This document shows positions 62,517 through 64,000 of a stretch of DNA of 64,000 nt, piece by piece. Position 1 is the first letter of the stretch. Each line of letters begins with the position of its first letter. The DNA is from Millisia brevis NBRC 105863 (lineage in GTDB: Bacteria > Actinomycetota > Actinomycetes > Mycobacteriales > Mycobacteriaceae): assembly GCF_001552615.1 (NCBI RefSeq), contig NZ_BCRN01000002.1:1-64000 (forward strand), read 5' to 3'. The notes under the pieces are model-generated. The model was not told the origin of the DNA and did no database searches. It saw nothing but the letters and a program-made list of their open reading frames with translations. The translations under genes and the position numbers were made by a program.

Positions 62517-63343
62517 CGCCCTCCGGAGCCCAGCAGGGCCAGCCGATCGAGGACCACCTCGGGTCGTGCGTCGGCCGGAATGGTCGCTAGCACAGCGACG
62601 CCTTCCGGGACCACGGACTCGTCGGCCACCTCGGACAGCCAGAACGATTCCGGCAGAACGCCGATCGGTTCCACTCCGTCCGGTACCTGGACGCCGGTGT
62701 CGTCGCGCAGGGCGAGCGACCATTCGAAGTGTCCGACGATATTGCGCAGCGCGGAGTAGTCGCCGGGCACCTCGACGGGCATGTCGTCGGGATCGCCGGC
62801 CCCGGCGCGGGCGTCGAGCAGCACCAGGCCGACCGCCAGGTCGCCCAGCTTGCCCAACCATTCGGCGATGTACAGCGACGCAGTGTCGGCCCGATCGGCG
62901 TCGACCTCGGTCAACGGGGTACCGGCGACCGCGTGCGCGCGGACGAGCCAGCGGCCCGGCGCGGGCAGTCGGACCACCAGGGGCCGGTGCGCGGCCTGCG
63001 CGAGGGTGCGCCCGGTGCGGACCAGCGCGTCGATCGCGTCCTGGTCGGCGAGCAGGGTGCGCAGGGCGTAGCCGGTGCGGGTGCGCTCCCCCATCGCGTC
63101 GACCAGGTCGGGATGCGCGTCGAGGTGGGCGGCGTAGAAGGCGCCGACATCGAGCCAGGTCGCGTCGGGGTCGAGCAGGGCGTGCACCTGCCCCTGGTGG
63201 CCGGTGAGGGCGGCGAGGTCGTGCCAGGGCACCGGTTGGCCCTGACGGATGACGGCGGTGGCGTAGTCGCCGTGGTCGAGCAGCAGCGGGCGGGGCCGGC
63301 CGCTCGGCGCCGCTTCGAGCAGCGCGGACAGTGAGGTGGTCAC
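62513..63343 (-). CDS. Unrecognised protein of the ketone carboxylase/CoA-transferase operon
   Basis: A 276-aa soluble protein starting with GTG at 63343 (VTTSLSALLEAAPSGRPRPLLL). It is rich in Ala, Leu and Asp, with YLVDAMGERTRTGY-like helices and no clear motif; it has no signal or membrane segment. Its 4-bp overlap with subunit A shows it belongs to the operon. It could be an accessory factor of the carboxylase encoded upstream, but no family is recognised. Confidence 0.6.
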   Translation of the reverse strand: MTTSLSALLEAAPSGRPRPLLLDHGDYATAVIRQGQPVPWHDLAALTGHQGQVHALLDPDATWLDVGAFYAAHLDAHPDLVDAMGERTRTGYALRTLLADQDAIDALVRTGRTLAQAAHRPLVVRLPAPGRWLVRAHAVAGTPLTEVDADRADTASLYIAEWLGKLGDLAVGLVLLDARAGAGDPDDMPVEVPGDYSALRNIVGHFEWSLALRDDTGVQVPDGVEPIGVLPESFWLSEVADESVVPEGVAVLATIPADARPEVVLDRLALLGSGGR

Positions 63344-63380
63344 GGGAGGACCCTTTCGACGCGGGGAGGGGACATCCGGG

Positions 63381-63419
63381 TCCGCCGGCCCGGCTCGGAT
63401 CGCGAGCCGGGCCGGCGGA
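63381..63419. terminator. Long perfect hairpin between HyuB-like and following gene
   Basis: TCCGCCGGCCCGGCTCG (63381-63397) and CGAGCCGGGCCGGCGGA (63403-63419) form a perfect 17-bp stem with a 5-nt loop in the 93-bp gap. It may attenuate transcription from the carboxylase gene into the downstream CoA-transferase genes. Confidence 0.75.
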
Positions 63420-63436
63420 TCAACCGGGCGGAGGGG

Positions 63437-64000
63437 TCAGGAGCGGCGGTCGACCGTGATGCCGTAGGTGGATTCCAGCTCGGCGAGGCGCTTTTCGAGC
63501 GCGGCGATCTTCACCTCACGGCGATCCGGCACCATGATGATCGGCAACTCGGACAGCGGCGCGGTCACCCGCTCCGGCCCGTCGATCGTGTAGACCGTCG
63601 CCGTCAATTCCTCGGTATCGCCCCAGGATCCGTAGAACGCCAGGTCCTTCGGCGGCTCCGGCTTCACGAACTCCTCGCAGAACTGGGCGAACGGCTTGCC
63701 CCGCTGCAGACGTGCCTTGCGGGCGTCGGCACGGGCCTGCTCGGTGGCCGCGGCATCGAGGCGGAAGGTCTCCGGGTCGTAGTGCACCGCGAAGATGGTC
63801 TCCGCGACCTTTTGGCTGATGCGCCCCAATTCGGCGTCCTTCACCACCGATTCGGGCTGCCGCTCGAGCGGATCGCCGTAGCCGCCGCCGGCGCCCTGGC
63901 TGATCATGTACAGCTCGCCGTCCTTGGCCAGGTCGAATTGCAGGCCCATGTGGTAGGTCGAGTAGCGGCCGTCCGGGAAGGGTCGCTCGTTCATGATCTT
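63437..64000 (-). CDS. HyuB-like carboxylase/hydantoinase B subunit, C-terminal part
   Basis: Partial: the frame runs past the right edge of the window (at least 187 codons visible). The segment YHMGLQFDLAKDGELYMISQGAGGGYGDPLERQPESVVKDAELGRIS is typical of the hydantoinase B/oxoprolinase/acetone carboxylase alpha family. The C terminus is a charged coiled-coil-like stretch (REVKIAALEKRLAELE). With the CoA-transferase downstream it may carboxylate acetone or an aryl ketone to a 3-oxoacid. Confidence 0.78.
   Translation of the reverse strand, partial: KIMNERPFPDGRYSTYHMGLQFDLAKDGELYMISQGAGGGYGDPLERQPESVVKDAELGRISQKVAETIFAVHYDPETFRLDAAATEQARADARKARLQRGKPFAQFCEEFVKPEPPKDLAFYGSWGDTEELTATVYTIDGPERVTAPLSELPIIMVPDRREVKIAALEKRLAELESTYGITVDRRS

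Overview
The window is high-GC DNA from a mycolic-acid actinomycete (Gordonia, Rhodococcus, Williamsia or a close relative). The evidence is mycothiol ligase mshC, the conserved order mshC, SCO1664-family gene, DUF3090 gene, histidine phosphatase, uppP, aldo/keto reductase, lipoprotein, DUF5703 gene, pyrD (the order I recall around Rv2130c-Rv2139 of Mycobacterium tuberculosis), frequent GTG starts and ATGA overlaps. No tRNA, rRNA or CRISPR array was seen.

Region 1 (1-27377) is a metal-resistance island next to a Tn7-like transposition module. From left to right it holds: a DinB-like gene and a small gene; an arsenical cluster (ArsO flavoprotein, MFS exporter, Cys-tailed flavoprotein) divergent from an ArsR-GNAT fusion; a copper module (SHOCT protein, multicopper oxidase, DUF305 protein, CPH-type P-ATPase, beta-propeller lipoprotein) divergent from a two-component system; a full ars locus (two ArsC, Acr3 and ArsR divergent from a third ArsC, ArsD and ArsA); and a CmtR-type sensor with an SPC-motif P-ATPase and a DUF3703 protein. 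Next come tniQ, tniB, tniA and tnsA, then a repeat-rich transposon end at 27293-27377. That end abuts a C-terminal coding scrap that looks like the interrupted target gene. The other transposon end was not found, so the island may continue left of the window.

Region 2 (27378-42686) is chromosomal backbone: a small secreted protein, mshC through pyrD, an ABC exporter with its own histidine kinase and response regulator, an Abi-like protein and a secreted SGNH hydrolase.

Region 3 (42775-61032) is a phenol/guaiacol-type catabolic cluster. Two AraC regulators each diverge from a target: a two-component phenol hydroxylase and a CYP255A-like P450 with its three-domain reductase (GcoAB/AgcAB type, aromatic O-demethylation). 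The catechols formed are cleaved by an extradiol dioxygenase and processed by 2-hydroxymuconic semialdehyde dehydrogenase, 4-oxalocrotonate tautomerase and decarboxylase, hydratase, hydroxy-oxovalerate aldolase and acylating aldehyde dehydrogenase, giving pyruvate and acetyl-CoA. No ring-fission-product hydrolase was seen, so only the dehydrogenase branch is complete. Three promoters share one exact architecture of two AGTCAT-type boxes 22 bp apart, the proximal box ending 23 bp before TAGTGT. A lower-GC insert of about 1.4 kb (53557-54921) sits between 45-bp imperfect repeats and has replaced the end of a tautomerase gene.

Region 4 (61057-64000) encodes a two-subunit 3-oxoacid CoA-transferase, an unrecognised protein and the C-terminal part of a HyuB-like carboxylase subunit. 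The set suggests ketone carboxylation followed by CoA transfer.
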